A stretch of 64,000 nucleotides of DNA from Pseudoips prasinana (lineage: Eukaryota > Arthropoda > Insecta > Lepidoptera > Nolidae), in the NCBI GenBank assembly GCA_951640165.1, contig OX621256.1, positions 9,672,001-9,736,000 of the forward strand, given 5' to 3'. Below, piece after piece: positions 62,771 through 64,000 of the stretch (the first letter of the stretch is position 1; each line of letters starts with the position of its first letter). Under the pieces are notes generated by a model. It worked only from the letters and a program-made list of their open reading frames with translations, was not told the DNA's origin and did not search any database. A program made the translations under genes and the position numbers.

Positions 62771-63021
62771 TTGCGAATAATGCCTATTTACGCCGATTTA
62801 TTACGAACTGCCAAGTACTTCAAAATCAGTCTATGCAACGCCCCTTGGTACGTTCACAATAAGATGGTTTCTTTAAGAGTTTTTTTCACGCTACTTCGTA
62901 TTGGCCGACTGAGAACCCGATCACGAACACGCCGCGGCCTCCATCGCGTTCCATGACCCTTACCTTGAATTCGTATCAATGAAATGTCCACTCCTATCAA
63001 CAATAGAACGAATGGTCCGCG
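62771..63021. other. Unassigned DNA
   Basis: No supported gene. It may include the start of the LTR. Confidence 0.3.
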
Positions 63022-63327
63022 TGTTACATATGCATAGCACACTATAACCGCTGACTAGCATTTACCCCATTGTTACACTTCGCAACAGCGAGTCACACGA
63101 AGGCGCTTAATCAGCATAGCCGGAAAGCAACGTGACCACCGCTGTACCGGACACCCGAAGCCCGCTCCTCGGCTCCGTGGGACCGGCACTTCCTACTCAA
63201 CCATCGAACGGTCGTCACCTAATTAACTTAGTTCATATAATTTTATTGTAATTACTTTATAAGTAATAAATTATTTTAAGTTTGATCTTGTATTTTTTTT
63301 GGGTCCTTGGCTGTCGACTTTAATATC
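63022..63327 (+). repeat. Probable 5' LTR (limits uncertain)
   Basis: The region directly before the primer site. It contains TATAAGTAATAAATTATTTT, which can serve as a polyadenylation signal. TGTTACATATGC at 63022 is a plausible LTR start. The 3' LTR is outside the window, so the limits cannot be proved. Confidence 0.4.
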
Positions 63328-63345
63328 TGGCGCAGTCTAACGCAT
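63328..63345 (+). other. Primer binding site of an LTR element
   Basis: TGGCGCAGTCTAACGCAT follows the likely LTR end. TGG starts the complement of a tRNA CCA end. TGGCGCAGTC is the form I recall from 17.6/297-type gypsy elements. Confidence 0.6.
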
Positions 63346-63527
63346 AGTAAAAATAGAGTCAGTGCATCAAGCAGAACCGGAGCAGCTATCCAGAACCTAC
63401 GGTTGTCGCAGCCAGCGGAGTATCCGGACATTGATACACCAGAGGTACAAGATCTACGAATGTGAGTACTTTAGATTCATACTAGAGTCGCTCTCCTTTA
63501 TATTTTAAGTGTTTCCTTTAAATTACC

Positions 63528-64000
63528 ATGACTTTCCATCCAAGGCAATCTCGGTCCCCTAGAGTAGAATATAGGAATAGTAGAAACTATCAATTAGATT
63601 TAAATAGAAACCTAGATTTAATAAATTTATTTCCTGAACGAAATAAGAGTTCAACGATGGCAGACTCACTAGTCGACCACATCTATAAAGCCCTACGGCT
63701 ACTTCCCGAATTTGACGGGAACGTAAACGTTCTCACGCGATTCGTAAAATTATGCGATCAGATGGTCGCAGCGTATATGAAAGACGAACCCGAGTATGGT
63801 CTGAGTAACTTGGCTTTATTAAATGGGATATTAAATAAAATTGTTGGACAAGCATCTCGTACTATAAATACGAACGGTATTCCCGATAACTGGGCCGGTA
63901 TTAAAGCTGCCCTGGTTAACAATTTTGCGGACCAACGCGATGAGACCTCTCTATATAACGATTTAGCGCTGTTATCACAAGGTGCCATGACACCGCAGGA
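63528..64000 (+). CDS. Gag of a Ty3/gypsy-type LTR retrotransposon, partial
   Basis: The frame is open from ATG 63528 to the window edge (157 codons). Gag forms the particle that packages element RNA. Visible blocks are LPEFDGNVNVLTRFVKLCD, NLALLNGILNKIVGQASRTI, and WAGIKAALVNNFADQRDET with SLYNDLALLSQG. FDG-x-x-x-x-L-x-RF followed by I-x-K-x-x-G-A and W-x-x-IK-x-L-x-x-x-F-DQRD-SL-DL is usual for insect gypsy gag. ATG 63658 (MADSLVDHIYKAL) is an alternative start. A 180-bp leader separates it from the primer site. Whether the element is complete cannot be seen. Confidence 0.85.
   Translation, partial: MTFHPRQSRSPRVEYRNSRNYQLDLNRNLDLINLFPERNKSSTMADSLVDHIYKALRLLPEFDGNVNVLTRFVKLCDQMVAAYMKDEPEYGLSNLALLNGILNKIVGQASRTINTNGIPDNWAGIKAALVNNFADQRDETSLYNDLALLSQGAMTPQ

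Overview
The window looks like AT-rich insect nuclear DNA, most likely from a moth or butterfly. The basis is the repeat content: tRNA-headed SINEs, short Helitrons ending CTAG/T, RTE retrotransposon tails ending in (TGA)n, R1- and Jockey-type LINE relics, and mariner and Tc1 elements. A spliced exon pair with GT..AG introns is also present. There are no rRNA genes, operons or CRISPR arrays, and no convincing stand-alone tRNA gene. The species cannot be named from sequence alone.

Almost everything is mobile DNA in layers. 0-5 kb holds MITEs, SINE fragments and a seven-unit tandem array that carries an exon-like reading frame. 5.0-6.7 kb is a complete, uninterrupted Tc1-type transposon sitting inside a Helitron. 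10.4-14.4 kb holds a Helitron/Pif1-type helicase scrap, then a broken gene family with a TGYDTTSA motif and a CXC-like cysteine tail, split by the 5' half of an RTE element. 15-19 kb has a near-perfect palindrome, SINEs, a MITE inside a SINE, and LINE C-termini. 21.4-23.0 kb is the 3' half of another RTE copy.

The best candidate host gene starts at 24,545. Two coding exons join in frame, and the predicted N-terminus resembles anoctamin-8 (TMEM16H). No further exon was recognised, so the downstream DNA may be a long, transposon-filled intron.

25-31 kb contains Helitrons nested in SINEs and in each other, with boundaries proved by uninterrupted paralogues elsewhere in the window. 34.0-38.9 kb is a decayed LINE interrupted by an intact mariner. 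41.7-45.5 kb has two satellite-like arrays, one with a four-unit higher-order period. 46-50 kb has R1, Tc1 and LINE remnants. 50.8-53 kb has duplicated blocks around Helitron ends. 55.0-56.6 kb is the longest open reading frame, a 5'-truncated Jockey-type reverse transcriptase. 59.7-62.8 kb has LINE pieces, three MITEs and a SINE. From about 63.0 kb an LTR retrotransposon begins, and its open gag frame runs off the window edge.

The genes do not form a pathway. The only intact enzymes are the two DNA transposases (5,361-6,392 plus strand; 35,775-36,794 minus strand). Repeat family labels (S1-S3, A-C, M1, M3, M6, H-A, H-B) are local names for this window.
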